Below, in pieces: positions 29,609 through 39,176 of a stretch of 55,913 nt of DNA. Both the position numbers and the translations under genes were made by a program. This stretch comes from Vibrio barjaei. Its GTDB lineage: Bacteria; Pseudomonadota; Gammaproteobacteria; Enterobacterales; Vibrionaceae. The stretch's first letter is position 1, and the number at the start of each line of letters is the position of its first letter. The stretch covers positions 1-55,913 of the forward strand of contig NZ_LQXO02000030.1 of assembly GCF_001639065.2 (NCBI RefSeq), given 5' to 3'. The notes below the pieces were generated by a model, which made no database searches, had not been told where the DNA came from, and saw only the letters and a program-made list of their open reading frames with translations.

Positions 29609-31402
29609 TTAGTCTTTGCCAACATGCAGAATCGCAAGAAACGCTTCTTGTGGCAGCTCGACGTTACCGATCTGCTTCATACGTTTCTTACCTTCTTTCT
29701 GTTTCTTCAACAGCTTCTTCTTACGACTAACGTCACCACCGTAACATTTTGCAATTACGTTTTTACGTAGCTGCTTAACGGTAGAACGCGCGATGATGTG
29801 GTTACCAATTGCCGCTTGAATCGCAATATCAAACATCTGGCGAGGGATAAACTCTTTCATCTTCTCAACAAGCTGACGACCACGAGTTTGTGATTGGTCT
29901 TTGTGAGTGATGATCGCCAATGCGTCAACCGTGTCACCGTTTAGCAACACATCAACACGAACCATGTTTGATGCTTCAAAACGTTGGAAGTTGTAGTCTA
30001 ACGATGCGTATCCACGAGACGTTGATTTTAGACGATCGAAAAAGTCTAAAACTACCTCAGCCATAGGAATGTCATACGTCACCGCAACTTGATTACCGTG
30101 ATAAACCATGTCCACTTGCATACCACGTTTCTCAACGCATAATGTAATGACGTTACCTAAGTAATCAGACGGCACTAGGATATTACAGCGCGCGATTGGC
30201 TCACGAATCTCTTCAATATCATTAATAGCCGGTAGCTTAGCTGGACTATCCACGTAGTGAAGTGAACCGTCGGTTTTCTCTACTTCGTAGACTACGGTAG
30301 GAGCTGTTGTAATCAGATCCAAATCGTATTCACGCTCTAGACGCTCTTGGATAATTTCCATGTGTAGCATACCCAAGAAGCCACAACGGAAACCAAAACC
30401 AAGTGCTGCTGAGCTCTCTGGCTCATAGAATAGAGATGCGTCGTTTAGACTTAGCTTACCAAGTGCATCACGGAAGTTCTCATAATCGTCAGAGGAGACT
30501 GGGAACAGGCCTGCATAAACCTGTGGTTTCACTTTTTGAAAACCAGGCAACGCTTGTTCACAACCGTTTTTCGCGGTAGTCAGCGTATCACCTACTGGTG
30601 CACCTAGAATGTCTTTAATACCACAAACAACCCAACCTACTTCACCAGTGTTGAGCTCTGTCGTATCGATCTGTTTTGGTGTGAAGATACCTAAACGGTC
30701 TACACCCCAAACTTGACCAGTACTCATCACTTTGATCTTGTCGTTTTTCTTCAGTTTACCGTTTTTAATACGAACCAAAGAAACTACGCCAAGGTAGTTA
30801 TCGAACCAAGAGTCAATAATCAGTGCTTGAAGTGGCGCTTCTGGATCGCCTTCTGGCGCAGGAATCGCTTTGACGATTTCTTCTAGAACATCGTCAACAC
30901 CAAGGCCTGTTTTTGCTGAACAACGCACTGCTTCCATTGCGTCGATACCAACAATTTCTTCGATCTCTTCAGCGACACGCTCTGGTTCCGCGGCTGGCAG
31001 GTCGATTTTGTTCAATACAGGAACAACTTCTAGCTCCATTTCAATGGCTGTGTAGCAGTTCGCCAGCGTTTGTGCTTCCACACCCTGACCTGCATCAACA
31101 ACAAGAAGCGCACCTTCACAAGCGGCTAGAGAACGAGATACTTCATACGAGAAGTCTACGTGCCCTGGAGTATCGATAAAGTTTAGCTGATAGGTTTCCC
31201 CATCTTTCGCCGTGTAATCCAGAGTAACACTCTGAGCTTTGATGGTAATACCGCGCTCACGCTCTAGGTCCATAGAATCAAGAACCTGGGCCGCCATTTC
31301 ACGGTCGCTTAAGCCGCCGCAAACCTGGATCAAACGGTCCGACAAGGTTGATTTACCATGGTCGATGTGGGCGATAATCGAAAAGTTACGAATGTGCTTC
31401 AT
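29609..31402 (-). CDS. lepA: Elongation factor 4 (LepA)
   Basis: 597-residue translational GTPase. G1 is [10 protein letters not shown]3 DTPGHVD near residue 77 and G4 NKIDLP near 131. The family-specific C-terminal domain ends [18 protein letters not shown]. It can back-translocate ribosomes and affects 30S biogenesis and initiation. It lies between rseC and lepB, as in E. coli. Confidence 0.97.
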   Translation of the reverse strand: MKHIRNFSIIAHIDHGKSTLSDRLIQVCGGLSDREMAAQVLDSMDLERERGITIKAQSVTLDYTAKDGETYQLNFIDTPGHVDFSYEVSRSLAACEGALLVVDAGQGVEAQTLANCYTAIEMELEVVPVLNKIDLPAAEPERVAEEIEEIVGIDAMEAVRCSAKTGLGVDDVLEEIVKAIPAPEGDPEAPLQALIIDSWFDNYLGVVSLVRIKNGKLKKNDKIKVMSTGQVWGVDRLGIFTPKQIDTTELNTGEVGWVVCGIKDILGAPVGDTLTTAKNGCEQALPGFQKVKPQVYAGLFPVSSDDYENFRDALGKLSLNDASLFYEPESSAALGFGFRCGFLGMLHMEIIQERLEREYDLDLITTAPTVVYEVEKTDGSLHYVDSPAKLPAINDIEEIREPIARCNILVPSDYLGNVITLCVEKRGMQVDMVYHGNQVAVTYDIPMAEVVLDFFDRLKSTSRGYASLDYNFQRFEASNMVRVDVLLNGDTVDALAIITHKDQSQTRGRQLVEKMKEFIPRQMFDIAIQAAIGNHIIARSTVKQLRKNVIAKCYGGDVSRKKKLLKKQKEGKKRMKQIGNVELPQEAFLAILHVGKD

Positions 31403-31526
31403 AGATTTGATGTAGCTAAACTCTTAAACAAAAAGGAATAGAAAATGCGGAAAAAACGCGCATTTCAATTAAGTTGGCAGATTCTACCCAATTTCGATGC
31501 GGTTCGCACCTTATTTAGACAATGGG

Positions 31527-31997
31527 CTAGAGAATCGACTCACCAAGCACTCTAACCAACTTCACTTGCTGGAAAGATGCTTGCTCCATTGGGGTAACCC
31601 ACTTTTTGGCTAACCTAAAGCCAATAAAAGCAAAACACGCTGAAGTCAGTATGACCACCAGCTCACCAGCACTCAATAATGGCGCTAACCACATTTGCCC
31701 CACAATAGCTCCAATGAACAAAAACAGCAGTGGTAATAGGTAAATCAACGCTGCGGATTGCAGTAAGCTCTTTTCTGGAAACGCGATTTCAACCACATCA
31801 CCTGCCTTTACAGGTTTAGACGTAGCAAGTTGCCAATGAAGCTGTTTCTTACCCACTGCTTTACTAACAATACCAGTTCCACAACTACTCTTTGACTGAC
31901 AGGAGCTACAACTGGTTTGCTGATCACAGCTTAGTTCAACTTGGAGCTGGTGACCTTGGGGTTCAACCGAGGTCACCGTCGCGAGTGCGGTCATCAT
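31527..31997 (-). CDS. rseC: SigmaE regulator RseC
   Basis: 156-residue inner-membrane protein of the RseC/MucC family. A cysteine cluster (CDQQTSCSSCQSKSSC) near residues 24-39 may hold an iron-sulfur cluster, as studied in homologous RseC. Two membrane helices follow (~78-125). It has a mild positive effect on sigmaE and links to SoxR reduction in E. coli. The start overlaps the rseB stop by four bases. Either of the first two ATG codons could initiate. Confidence 0.92.
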   Translation of the reverse strand: MMTALATVTSVEPQGHQLQVELSCDQQTSCSSCQSKSSCGTGIVSKAVGKKQLHWQLATSKPVKAGDVVEIAFPEKSLLQSAALIYLLPLLFLFIGAIVGQMWLAPLLSAGELVVILTSACFAFIGFRLAKKWVTPMEQASFQQVKLVRVLGESIL

Positions 31998-32974
31998 GGG
32001 GTAATGCCTTCATCTGCCTTATTTACTTTGTTAAGTGTAACAGATTGTGCAATACGCTGCGCTGTGGCGGGAGGGATGTCGCCAACGACTGAAATTTGTT
32101 TGTCATTAAGAACAATGCTATGAACCGTACGTCGACCTTGGCGGATCAACTGACCTTTTAGAGAATTACTATCACGATCAGAGATATAGACCGAAAAGCT
32201 AAACAAACCGTCAGTGAACATTTGGCTCTCAACCACATCTTCAGTTGCTAGCATACGGTAGCGATTAAGATCCTTAGGTTGAAAACCATTGGGAACCCAA
32301 CCCACATGCCAAAATGTTTGCTCAAGATTACCTTTCGGTAGTGATAGAACCGCCGGAAGCTGCACGTCATCAAGCGAGCTCAACATCGTGGCAATATGAT
32401 CATTCACCGCATATGAAATTACACGATACTGCTCTAAAATTTCACCGTCACGATCCAATAGATCAGCACGTAATGGAAGCTTGCTCTTTTCATCCACCCA
32501 CAATACATATGAGTAACGCAGTCCATCTTTTGGAACGACTCTAAATACTTGTGTTGGCGCTCCCGCTTCACGAGCACGGCCTACTCGAACGTAATCATAG
32601 TATTCGCTCAGCTGCTTTACATCGCTGTTGAGTAAAGGCATTAATGGGGCCACCATCTTGCCAGATTCAATCGTAAACGGATCGACTCCCGGTTCGATAT
32701 AACTGACTTCATTACCACGTCGAATCACTTCTCTTACTGGACCACTAAGATAAACAAGATGGGCTAATTGTTGAGTGTCGCTCTTCGCGTGTCGGTAAAG
32801 TAACGGCTCTATGCTGTTCTTTTTGATAAGGATATAGGACAGTTCATAATTCAATTGCTGGCTGGCCTCGTTCATTTGATGCAACAAAGCCTCCGCAGAA
32901 GACTCTTCTTCTGCAAAGGCTTGAGTACCAAATAAACTGAACAGCAATAATGAACTGGTCAGAAATTTTTTCAT
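31994..32974 (-). CDS. rseB: SigmaE regulator RseB
   Basis: 326 residues with a Sec signal peptide (cleavage near AFA-EEE). The LolA/LolB-like N-terminal domain and a smaller C-terminal domain match periplasmic RseB. It binds the periplasmic part of RseA and shields it from DegS, and is released by lipopolysaccharide intermediates. It is translationally coupled to rseA (four-base ATGA overlap). Confidence 0.95.
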   Translation of the reverse strand: MKKFLTSSLLLFSLFGTQAFAEEESSAEALLHQMNEASQQLNYELSYILIKKNSIEPLLYRHAKSDTQQLAHLVYLSGPVREVIRRGNEVSYIEPGVDPFTIESGKMVAPLMPLLNSDVKQLSEYYDYVRVGRAREAGAPTQVFRVVPKDGLRYSYVLWVDEKSKLPLRADLLDRDGEILEQYRVISYAVNDHIATMLSSLDDVQLPAVLSLPKGNLEQTFWHVGWVPNGFQPKDLNRYRMLATEDVVESQMFTDGLFSFSVYISDRDSNSLKGQLIRQGRRTVHSIVLNDKQISVVGDIPPATAQRIAQSVTLNKVNKADEGITP

Positions 32975-33573
32975 TCAATTACCGATTCTGTATCAGCAGA
33001 GTGCGAAGCATTATCTTCGCTGTTTAGTCTTAGCTGTAACTCGTAATCTTGCAGTAATGCGTTGATACGACGACGCTGCTCTTGCACGTTGACACTTTCG
33101 TTCGAGCTTTTCGCAACCGAATCACGTGTCAAGCTAACTGGCTCAGCACTGCCCGCAAACGGAATAGTCTGCAAAACAGGTAATTGCTCAGCTTCAGGTT
33201 GTGCTGGATCTTGGCCTGAGTACTGCTGTACTCCTAAAATAACTGCTAAAGACACACACGCCGCTACCGCTACTTGACCAAACTGCGTTATCCAGGCTGG
33301 TAACAAGCGCTTCGCTTGTGAAGGCGTAGGTTGTGACTCGATCGGCATTACGATATCACTCGTATGCGCTGGCTCATTTTCGAGCGCAGACGCCACACTT
33401 TCAGCAATATTCCAATCTAAACTTTGTGGCTCATCGCCACGCATGACATCACCAATAAGATGATAATTATGCCAAGTTTCTTTGCTCTCCTGATCTTTCT
33501 CCAACGCTTCAATAAGCGCGTCATCGATCAGGTCTCCATCCATGAATGCTGAAAGCTTCTGTTTGTCAGCCAT
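32971..33573 (-). CDS. rseA: Anti-sigmaE factor RseA
   Basis: 200 residues from the ATG at 33573; an earlier in-frame codon at 33585 would add four residues. MADKQKLSAFMDGDLIDDALIEAL is the sigma-binding N-terminal domain. A single membrane helix (VAVAACVSLAVILGV, near 105-120) separates it from the periplasmic RseB-binding part. DegS and RseP cleave it during envelope stress. It follows rpoE by 26 bases. Confidence 0.95.
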   Translation of the reverse strand: MADKQKLSAFMDGDLIDDALIEALEKDQESKETWHNYHLIGDVMRGDEPQSLDWNIAESVASALENEPAHTSDIVMPIESQPTPSQAKRLLPAWITQFGQVAVAACVSLAVILGVQQYSGQDPAQPEAEQLPVLQTIPFAGSAEPVSLTRDSVAKSSNESVNVQEQRRRINALLQDYELQLRLNSEDNASHSADTESVIE

Positions 33574-33599
33574 TATATTCACCATAGTTGTAACTAGTT

Positions 33600-34178
33600 T
33601 TAGCGTTGAAGAAGAGGCTTAATCTTCTTCTCTACCGCTTCACGAGCACGGAAGATACGCGAACGTACCGTTCCTACTGGGCAATCCATTACTTCTGCAA
33701 TTTCTTCGTAGCTCAAACCATCAAGCTCACGAAGCGTCATTGCAGTCTTCAAATCTTCAGGTAACGCTTCAATTGCAGCGAAAACAGTTCGCTTCAATTC
33801 ATTCGACAACGTTAAGTTCTCTGGGTTCGAAATTTCTTTCAAAGCGTTACCGGCTTCAAAAAATTCGGCATCTTCTGCATCAACATCGCTGGCTGGCGGC
33901 CTTCGGCTCTGTGCCACAATGTGATTTTTTGCGGTGTTCACTGCTATGCGATACAACCAAGTATAAAAGGCACTCTCACCTCTAAACGTCGGGATCGCAC
34001 GATACGCCTTTATAAACGCTTCTTGGGCGATATCCGCTACATCACCCGAATTGCTCACGTATCTTGATATGAGATTGCAAACCTTGTTTTGATAGCGCAA
34101 AACCAATAGGTTAAATGCTTGTTTATCTCCACTTTGAACGCGCTCAATCAACACCTGATCGGTCGGCTGCTCGTTCAT
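33600..34178 (-). CDS. rpoE: RNA polymerase sigmaE factor
   Basis: 192 residues from the ATG at 34178. A GTG at 34190 sits directly on the AGGAG Shine-Dalgarno, so the ATG about ten bases downstream of it is preferred. Region 2 includes DIAQEAFIKAYRAIPTFRGESAFYTWLYRIA, and region 4 LDGLSYEEIAEVMDCPVGTVRSRIFRARE. It directs the envelope stress regulon and is held by RseA. A sigmaE-type promoter lies about 100 bases upstream. Confidence 0.97.
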   Translation of the reverse strand: MNEQPTDQVLIERVQSGDKQAFNLLVLRYQNKVCNLISRYVSNSGDVADIAQEAFIKAYRAIPTFRGESAFYTWLYRIAVNTAKNHIVAQSRRPPASDVDAEDAEFFEAGNALKEISNPENLTLSNELKRTVFAAIEALPEDLKTAMTLRELDGLSYEEIAEVMDCPVGTVRSRIFRAREAVEKKIKPLLQR

Positions 34179-34278
34179 GCGAGCGTTCACTCCTATTCGT
34201 TATTACCCTTACCTTCACAGATATGAGTATTAATTATGCATATTGTAGTCTTGACACCACCGCTAACATGAGCACTAT

Positions 34279-34306
34279 TGTGACTCTAGGCAGATAGGAA
34301 AGTTCA
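34279..34306 (-). promoter_or_regulatory. SigmaE-type autoregulatory promoter of rpoE-rseABC
   Basis: On the minus strand TGAACTT (34300-34306), a 16-base spacer and TCACA (34279-34283) resemble the sigmaE consensus GGAACTT-N16-TCTGA. Autoregulation of rpoE by sigmaE is established in enterobacteria and Vibrio. The start would fall about 90-100 bases upstream of the rpoE ATG. Confidence 0.7.
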
Positions 34307-34483
34307 AAACTTTCTCAGTTTTTTTGTCATTAATCATTCACAATGTGATTTGGCGTCAACTACAATGTTGTCAATTTACAAGAATGGATTACTTAGCTCC
34401 TTAACACAATCGATTTTTCAACGTGTTATCTCGGGTAGGTAATCCTTGATGCAAGTGCCCTTCGCCAGCTGTCTATTCAGCTT

Positions 34484-34531
34484 CCTATCGTGCACTTTTA
34501 TCTAGGTAGAGTGATTTTACTCTACGATAGG
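34484..34531 (+). promoter_or_regulatory. Nested inverted repeat in the nadB leader
   Basis: An outer pair, CCTATCGT (34484-34491) and ACGATAGG (34524-34531), encloses a perfect inner hairpin GTAGAGT-(6)-ACTCTAC (34506-34525). The inner and outer right arms share two bases. The structure ends 19 bases before the nadB ATG and has no T-run. It could be an operator or a folded mRNA leader. Confidence 0.5.
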
Positions 34532-34550
34532 TCAGGATTTTAAAGTAATT

Positions 34551-36173
34551 ATGAACACAAACCGAGAGCATCTTTGTGATGTTTTAGTCATAGGAAGTGG
34601 CGCCGCAGGTTTATCGTTGGCTTTACGAGTCGCCGAACGCGCTAAAGTTATCGTATTAAGTAAAGGCCCAAGAAGTGAAGGGGCGACCTACTACGCCCAG
34701 GGTGGCATTGCTGCGGTATTCGATGAGACAGACAGCATTGAGTCTCACGTTAACGATACCAATATCGCTGGAGCCGGGCTTTGTGAGCAAGACACCGTTC
34801 AGTTTATCGCAGAGAATGCGAAAGAGTGCGTGCAATGGTTGATCGATGGTGGTGTTCCTTTTGACCAAGTAGAAACCGCCAAAGATGAGGAACCTCGCTA
34901 TCACCTCACTCGTGAAGGTGGTCATAGCCATCGTAGAATTCTACACGCCGCCGATGCCACAGGCATGGCAATGCAGACCACCCTGCAAGATAACGTTAAT
35001 AGCCATCCTAATATCGAAATCTTCGAACGCTACAACGCACTAGACCTTATTACTGAAGACAAGGTTGGTGGTGATAAAGACAAAGTGGTTGGTGCCTATA
35101 TTTGGAACCGCAATAAAGAGCACGTTGAAACGGTACGCGCTAAGTTTGTTGTCTTAGCCACAGGTGGTGCATCGAAAGTGTATCAGTACACCTCCAACCC
35201 AGATGTCTCCTCTGGTGACGGTATCGCTATGGCTTGGCGTTCAGGCTGTCGTGTTGCTAACTTAGAATTCAACCAATTCCACCCAACTTGTCTATTCCAC
35301 CCTGACGCGCGAAACTTCCTGTTAACGGAAGCCTTACGTGGTGAAGGCGCTTACTTAAAACGCCCTGATGGAACGCGTTTTATGCCCGATTTCGATGAGC
35401 GTGAAGAACTTGCTCCTCGTGATGTTGTGGCTCGCGCGATCGACTTCGAAATGAAGCGTCTCGGTGCAGATTGCATGTACTTGGATATCAGCCATAAACC
35501 TGAAGAGTTTATTATTAAACACTTCCCAACCATCCATATGCGCCTGCAAGACCTTGGCATCGATATGACGAAGGAGCCAATTCCAATCGTTCCGGCCGCT
35601 CACTATACCTGCGGTGGTGTTATGGTGGATAAGTCTGGTAAAACAGACCTTGAACAGTTGTACGCCATTGGTGAGGTGAGTTATACCGGACTTCACGGTG
35701 CGAACCGTATGGCATCAAACTCTCTACTTGAATGCGTGGTCTATGCTTGGGCTGCAGCCAATGACATTCTGGAAAAATTCGACGATGCAGCTCTGGTTGA
35801 TGGCCTCCCTGCTTGGGATGAAAGCCAAGTTAGCTGTTCTGATGAAGAAGTCATTATTCAACATAACTGGCACGAACTACGCCTATTTATGTGGGATTAC
35901 ATGGGTATCGTGCGCACAGACAAACGACTAGAGCGAGCTCTTCGTCGTATTCAAATGTTGCAACAAGAAACGCATGAGTACTACAGCAATTTCAAAGTGT
36001 CGAATAACTTACTTGAGCTTCGTAACTTACTGCAAGTTGCAGAGTTGATGGTGAGATGCGCAATGCAACGCAAAGAAAGTCGCGGACTGCACTATACGCT
36101 CGACTACCCTGATGTGTTAGAAAATAGCGGACCAACGATACTATCCCCTCAGGACCAAGCTCCAACGGTCTAA
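34551..36173 (+). CDS. nadB: L-aspartate oxidase
   Basis: 540-residue FAD enzyme that oxidises L-aspartate to iminoaspartate, the first step of NAD synthesis. The FAD-binding [20 protein letters not shown] is at the N-terminus, [14 protein letters not shown] is near residue 122, and [12 protein letters not shown] with the active-site region is near 350. It resembles succinate dehydrogenase flavoprotein but lacks that family's covalent-FAD histidine context. It is divergent from rpoE, as in E. coli, and converges on ygfX. Confidence 0.96.
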   Translation: MNTNREHLCDVLVIGSGAAGLSLALRVAERAKVIVLSKGPRSEGATYYAQGGIAAVFDETDSIESHVNDTNIAGAGLCEQDTVQFIAENAKECVQWLIDGGVPFDQVETAKDEEPRYHLTREGGHSHRRILHAADATGMAMQTTLQDNVNSHPNIEIFERYNALDLITEDKVGGDKDKVVGAYIWNRNKEHVETVRAKFVVLATGGASKVYQYTSNPDVSSGDGIAMAWRSGCRVANLEFNQFHPTCLFHPDARNFLLTEALRGEGAYLKRPDGTRFMPDFDEREELAPRDVVARAIDFEMKRLGADCMYLDISHKPEEFIIKHFPTIHMRLQDLGIDMTKEPIPIVPAAHYTCGGVMVDKSGKTDLEQLYAIGEVSYTGLHGANRMASNSLLECVVYAWAAANDILEKFDDAALVDGLPAWDESQVSCSDEEVIIQHNWHELRLFMWDYMGIVRTDKRLERALRRIQMLQQETHEYYSNFKVSNNLLELRNLLQVAELMVRCAMQRKESRGLHYTLDYPDVLENSGPTILSPQDQAPTV

Positions 36174-36205
36174 TCTGGCTACCTATTTCGTGACCATGAT
36201 ATCGA

Positions 36206-36233
36206 AGCAGTCGCTAACGTGACTGCTTTTTTA
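36206..36233 (+). terminator. Terminator of nadB overlapping the 3' end of ygfX
   Basis: AAGCAGTC-(8)-GACTGCTT is followed by six T. The convergent ygfX stop codon (36214-36216) lies in the loop, so the right arm and T-run are ygfX coding sequence on the other strand. Confidence 0.82.
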
Positions 36234-36654
36234 TTACCAAAATCAAACGACGATACGCCGACTCATCACAACTATCCCGCCAAATTAAGCGCCAGCCATT
36301 GTCTTGATCATAAATTCCTATGAGCCAGTAGCGAAAAGCAAGAAAGTAACGGGGGAAGCTAAGCTCGGTATTATTTAATGTGACCAAAGATGACTTCAGG
36401 ATTAATTGGCCATTTAAGGCAGGATGCAACCAGTAAGTCCGACCGAATATAGCGATGACGTAAAGTGTGAGTAAAAGCGGAGCGGACGACGCGATGCAAG
36501 TTGCCAATAATAGAATAGTAAGTGAACTATTAATAATCGCAGCGAGACATGAGGGATGAATCTGCAGGTAGGCATTATCTAGCGCATCCTTACCTGCATA
36601 ACTTGAAAAGAGCTTAGCGGACCTTGCTGAGGTTATGAGCAACGATTTTATCAA
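36214..36654 (-). CDS. ygfX: YgfX (CptA)-like membrane protein
   Basis: Up to 146 residues. Two adjacent membrane helices (about CLAAIINSSLTILLLATCIA and LLLTLYVIAIFG) are followed by a basic cytoplasmic C-terminus ending RRLILVIKKQSR. This is the architecture and position of YgfX, which pairs with SdhE. There is no ATG: the longest frame begins with TTG at 36654, overlapping sdhE by 41 bases, and the true start may be downstream. Sequence conservation is weak, so the call rests mainly on synteny and topology. Confidence 0.68.
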   Translation of the reverse strand: MIKSLLITSARSAKLFSSYAGKDALDNAYLQIHPSCLAAIINSSLTILLLATCIASSAPLLLTLYVIAIFGRTYWLHPALNGQLILKSSLVTLNNTELSFPRYFLAFRYWLIGIYDQDNGWRLIWRDSCDESAYRRLILVIKKQSR

Positions 36655-36874
36655 CCATAGAGGCGTGTCCTAAGTTTTCACTGCGACCATGGCCCATTAC
36701 CCAAGTAAATAAATCTGGATCGTCACACTCTAACAGAGAGACAAAGTCTTTCTGTTCTTGATCGTTGAGAGTGTCAAAGCACTCCTCAAAGAACGGCATA
36801 ATCACTACGTCCAGTTCTAACATACCCCGACGACATGCCCACTTAATTCGAGCTTTTTCTTCACTAGAGTACAT
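36614..36874 (-). CDS. sdhE: FAD assembly factor SdhE
   Basis: 86 residues from the ATG at 36874 (MYSSEEKARIKWACRRG); GGAG lies a few bases upstream. An ATG at 36886 would add four residues. The RGMLELD motif contains the RGxxE signature needed for covalent flavinylation of succinate dehydrogenase and fumarate reductase. It is upstream of ygfX and divergent from ygfZ, the conserved arrangement. Confidence 0.93.
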   Translation of the reverse strand: MYSSEEKARIKWACRRGMLELDVVIMPFFEECFDTLNDQEQKDFVSLLECDDPDLFTWVMGHGRSENLGHASMVDKIVAHNLSKVR

Positions 36875-37052
36875 TCCATTCTCCATCTACAACTAATATC
36901 GGCCGAGTGTAACAAGCAAGTTTATCGCCCACCACTGTCTGCATCACACAAACTCTACTTTCATCACAAGATTTCGTGCAACAACATTCAGCTGACAAAA
37001 TCCATCCTGACGATTAACATGGGTGATATGTTTACCGACGAGACCAAGAACT

Positions 37053-38018
37053 ATGGATTGGCAACCAAACACTCAGGCAATTGAAATCACACCTACCACA
37101 GAACTACCCGATTTGTTGTTTACCAAACTGAATCGTTGGGGCGCTCTCGAAATGACCGGCGACGATCGCAAGTCTTACCTTCAAGGTCAGGTAACCTGTG
37201 ATGTGGTTTCGCTGGAGCAGAATCAATCAACCTTTGGAGCGCATTGTGATGCTAAAGGTAAAGTGTGGAGTGCTTTTAGGCTGTGTCACATAGAGAACGG
37301 TTACGCCATGATTCAACCTCAATCGGCACTAGAGAAAGAACTGACGGAACTCAAGAAATATGCCGTTTTTTCTAAGGTAGAACTCATTATTAGCACCAAA
37401 CCACTTATCGGTGTGATGGGGGCAAGCGCTCAACAATGGATTGATCAACAATTCCCAACCTCTGGTGCCGTGCGCCAAAACAAAGGTAGTACCGCGATTC
37501 AAATTAATGATGAGCGTTGGATGTTGTTCGTTAATGGCGACCTGCAATCATCGCTTTCCTCTGATTCTGAGTTACTTTGGGTCGCGGAATCACTATGGAC
37601 CAAGTTCGATATTGAGCAAGGCCTACCTATCTTAGAAGCAGAGCAACAAAATCAACACATACCTCAAGCCTTGAATTTACAAGCACTAGATGGAATCAGC
37701 TTTAGTAAAGGCTGCTACACAGGTCAAGAGACCGTCGCAAGAGCGAAATATCGTGGCATCAACAAACGCATGCTGGCAAATGTGAGAGGTTTACTAGCTT
37801 CTCCACTTAGTGATGGCGACGTTATTGACATTGAGCGTTCAGTGGGAGAGAACTGGCGTAAGGCCGGAGAGGTGCTGGCACATTACCAATACAGCAATGG
37901 CGAATTCGTTGCCGCTATGGTTATTGCCAACAATCTCGATGAAGATTCTCAGTTCCGTTTAGCTTCTCAACCAGATAGTCGTTTGAGCCTGGAACTGCCA
38001 CCTTACCCACTCGACTAA
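37053..38018 (+). CDS. ygfZ: Folate-binding iron-sulfur cluster protein YgfZ
   Basis: 321 residues from the ATG at 37053; a GTG start at 37023 would add ten residues with no family match. It has a GcvT-like fold, and the diagnostic KGCYTGQETVARAKYRG, with the essential cysteine, is near residue 226. It binds tetrahydrofolate and assists iron-sulfur enzymes such as MiaB. Divergent from sdhE; a YbaK-family gene follows by nine bases. Confidence 0.94.
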   Translation: MDWQPNTQAIEITPTTELPDLLFTKLNRWGALEMTGDDRKSYLQGQVTCDVVSLEQNQSTFGAHCDAKGKVWSAFRLCHIENGYAMIQPQSALEKELTELKKYAVFSKVELIISTKPLIGVMGASAQQWIDQQFPTSGAVRQNKGSTAIQINDERWMLFVNGDLQSSLSSDSELLWVAESLWTKFDIEQGLPILEAEQQNQHIPQALNLQALDGISFSKGCYTGQETVARAKYRGINKRMLANVRGLLASPLSDGDVIDIERSVGENWRKAGEVLAHYQYSNGEFVAAMVIANNLDEDSQFRLASQPDSRLSLELPPYPLD

Positions 38019-38027
38019 GAGTAAGGG

Positions 38028-38492
38028 ATGATTGAAACACGCATAACTGCCTATCTGGATGAACGTGATATTCCCTATAGAGTCCTGATGCAATCGCGTG
38101 AGGCAGTATCCATTGAGGATGCTGCCAAATTGCGTGGTATCGAAACTCACAAGATGGTCAAAACCTTGTTACTGCGAGATATGGATAACCAACTTGCTCT
38201 TGCCTGCTGTCAGGGCAACAAGCAAGTAGATCCGAAAAAAGTGCGCGCTTTATTGAATACTCGTCGAATGACTTGTGTTTCCAGTGAACAAGTTGAAGCT
38301 CTTACAGGCTTTGCTATTGGCACTGTCACTCCCTTGTTGTTAAAAACCCACATGCCTATCATTTTTGATAATGAATTAAAGCAAAACACCTTAGTCACCA
38401 TCAGTAGTGGGCAACGTATTGCGGGCCTTGAGATCGCACTCAATGATCTCGTCGCTCACTGTTCACCCCAATGGTCGAATATCACTCGCTAG
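38028..38492 (+). CDS. YbaK/EbsC-family aminoacyl-tRNA deacylase
   Basis: 154-residue single-domain protein of the YbaK/ProXp-like family. Members hydrolyse mischarged tRNAs such as Cys-tRNAPro or Ala-tRNAPro. The catalytic-lysine region is ETHKMVKTLLLRD near residues 39-51. The substrate loop reads GFAIGTVTPLLL near 97. It is probably cotranscribed with ygfZ. Its specificity is not evident. A second, distinct family member is at 48.8 kb. Confidence 0.85.
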   Translation: MIETRITAYLDERDIPYRVLMQSREAVSIEDAAKLRGIETHKMVKTLLLRDMDNQLALACCQGNKQVDPKKVRALLNTRRMTCVSSEQVEALTGFAIGTVTPLLLKTHMPIIFDNELKQNTLVTISSGQRIAGLEIALNDLVAHCSPQWSNITR

Positions 38493-39176
38493 CGGTTTCC
38501 GTAACCAATCGATGCAAACAAATGTCGCTTTAGACCATAAAATCGTGAAATGGATCTAATTTAACACTCAGACATAGTGAGAATTTATACATTTTTTAAG
38601 CATAAATAGTCATCTGTGTTTTTTTGGGTTATTGTACATATTGTCACCAGCTAGCACTTCAAGGCTACTGGTGGTCACACTAGAGTGAATCTCTGCTCAG
38701 GCAGTAACTCCACTTTTGTGTAATGCATCTGTGACATTTGGCCCGCTATGCGGGCTTTTTTTTTGAGTTCAATTGCTACCTTTCACACGGTTTCTCCCCT
38801 CAATGTCTGGGTTTTGTAAAAGAGTGTGTCCTCGTGACAACTTTTTCTGATTTGGTCGGTCTACATATACGTACCTATTAATAATTAGCCAATGGAACAT
38901 ACAGGGTGATGATTGCAGAGCGAATAAAAAGCTCGATTCATACCACTGTCATACTAAGCTATTCAAATAGAGCAAAAATCGAGAATGGAAGACCCCAATC
39001 GAGGCTTTTGTGCTAGATATCACGGAGATATCGTGACATCGCGATGGAATTGCAAAATGCTCCACAAAACGCTCACTTGGTTGTAACAGCACGCTCGTAA
39101 AGCCCGTGCTATCACACATTTAGATTAGGGTTTTAACTATAATTCGTTCGCTAGGTAACATTATAAGGAAGGCTAA
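38493..39176. other. 684-bp intergenic region with RNA-like structure
   Basis: No supported gene. The region holds a candidate terminated small RNA (about 38641-38764), a long imperfect inverted repeat (38927-38938 with 38997-39009), further short dyads near 39020-39036 and 39088-39110, and a TATAAT at 39138-39143 before the next gene. A 35-codon frame at 38909-39016 has no convincing ribosome-binding site. Confidence 0.6.
38641..38764 (+). ncRNA. Candidate small RNA with strong terminator
   Basis: A strong hairpin begins the element: CACCAG-(C)-TAGC pairs with GCTA-CTGGTG (38645-38673), ten pairs with one bulged C. A smaller CACT-AG-AGTG hairpin follows at 38678-38687. After about 50 less structured bases comes a textbook terminator, GCCCGC-tat-GCGGGC (38741-38755) with nine T. 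The preceding gene ends 250 bases upstream, which is far for its terminator. Promoter hexamers are weak (TACATA at 38635-38640), so the 5' end is a guess. I do not recognise a known family. Confidence 0.5.

Larger units (their letters stand above)
34191..34550. other. Intergenic region between divergent rpoE and nadB
   Basis: About 360 bases with no supported gene. The rpoE side holds the sigmaE-type promoter. The nadB side holds a nested inverted repeat just before the start codon. The centre is AT-rich and shows no further gene-like signal; an in-frame 60-codon stretch on the plus strand is only the complement of the rpoE leader. Confidence 0.6.

Noticed and set aside
34115..34297. 60-codon frame opposite the start of rpoE
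   Set aside because: It overlaps the rpoE coding start and promoter region antisense and has no start signals.
38909..39016. 35-codon frame (MIAERIKSS...) in the large intergenic region
   Set aside because: AGGGTG lies too close to the ATG, and the composition is unremarkable; the sequence is better explained by inverted repeats.
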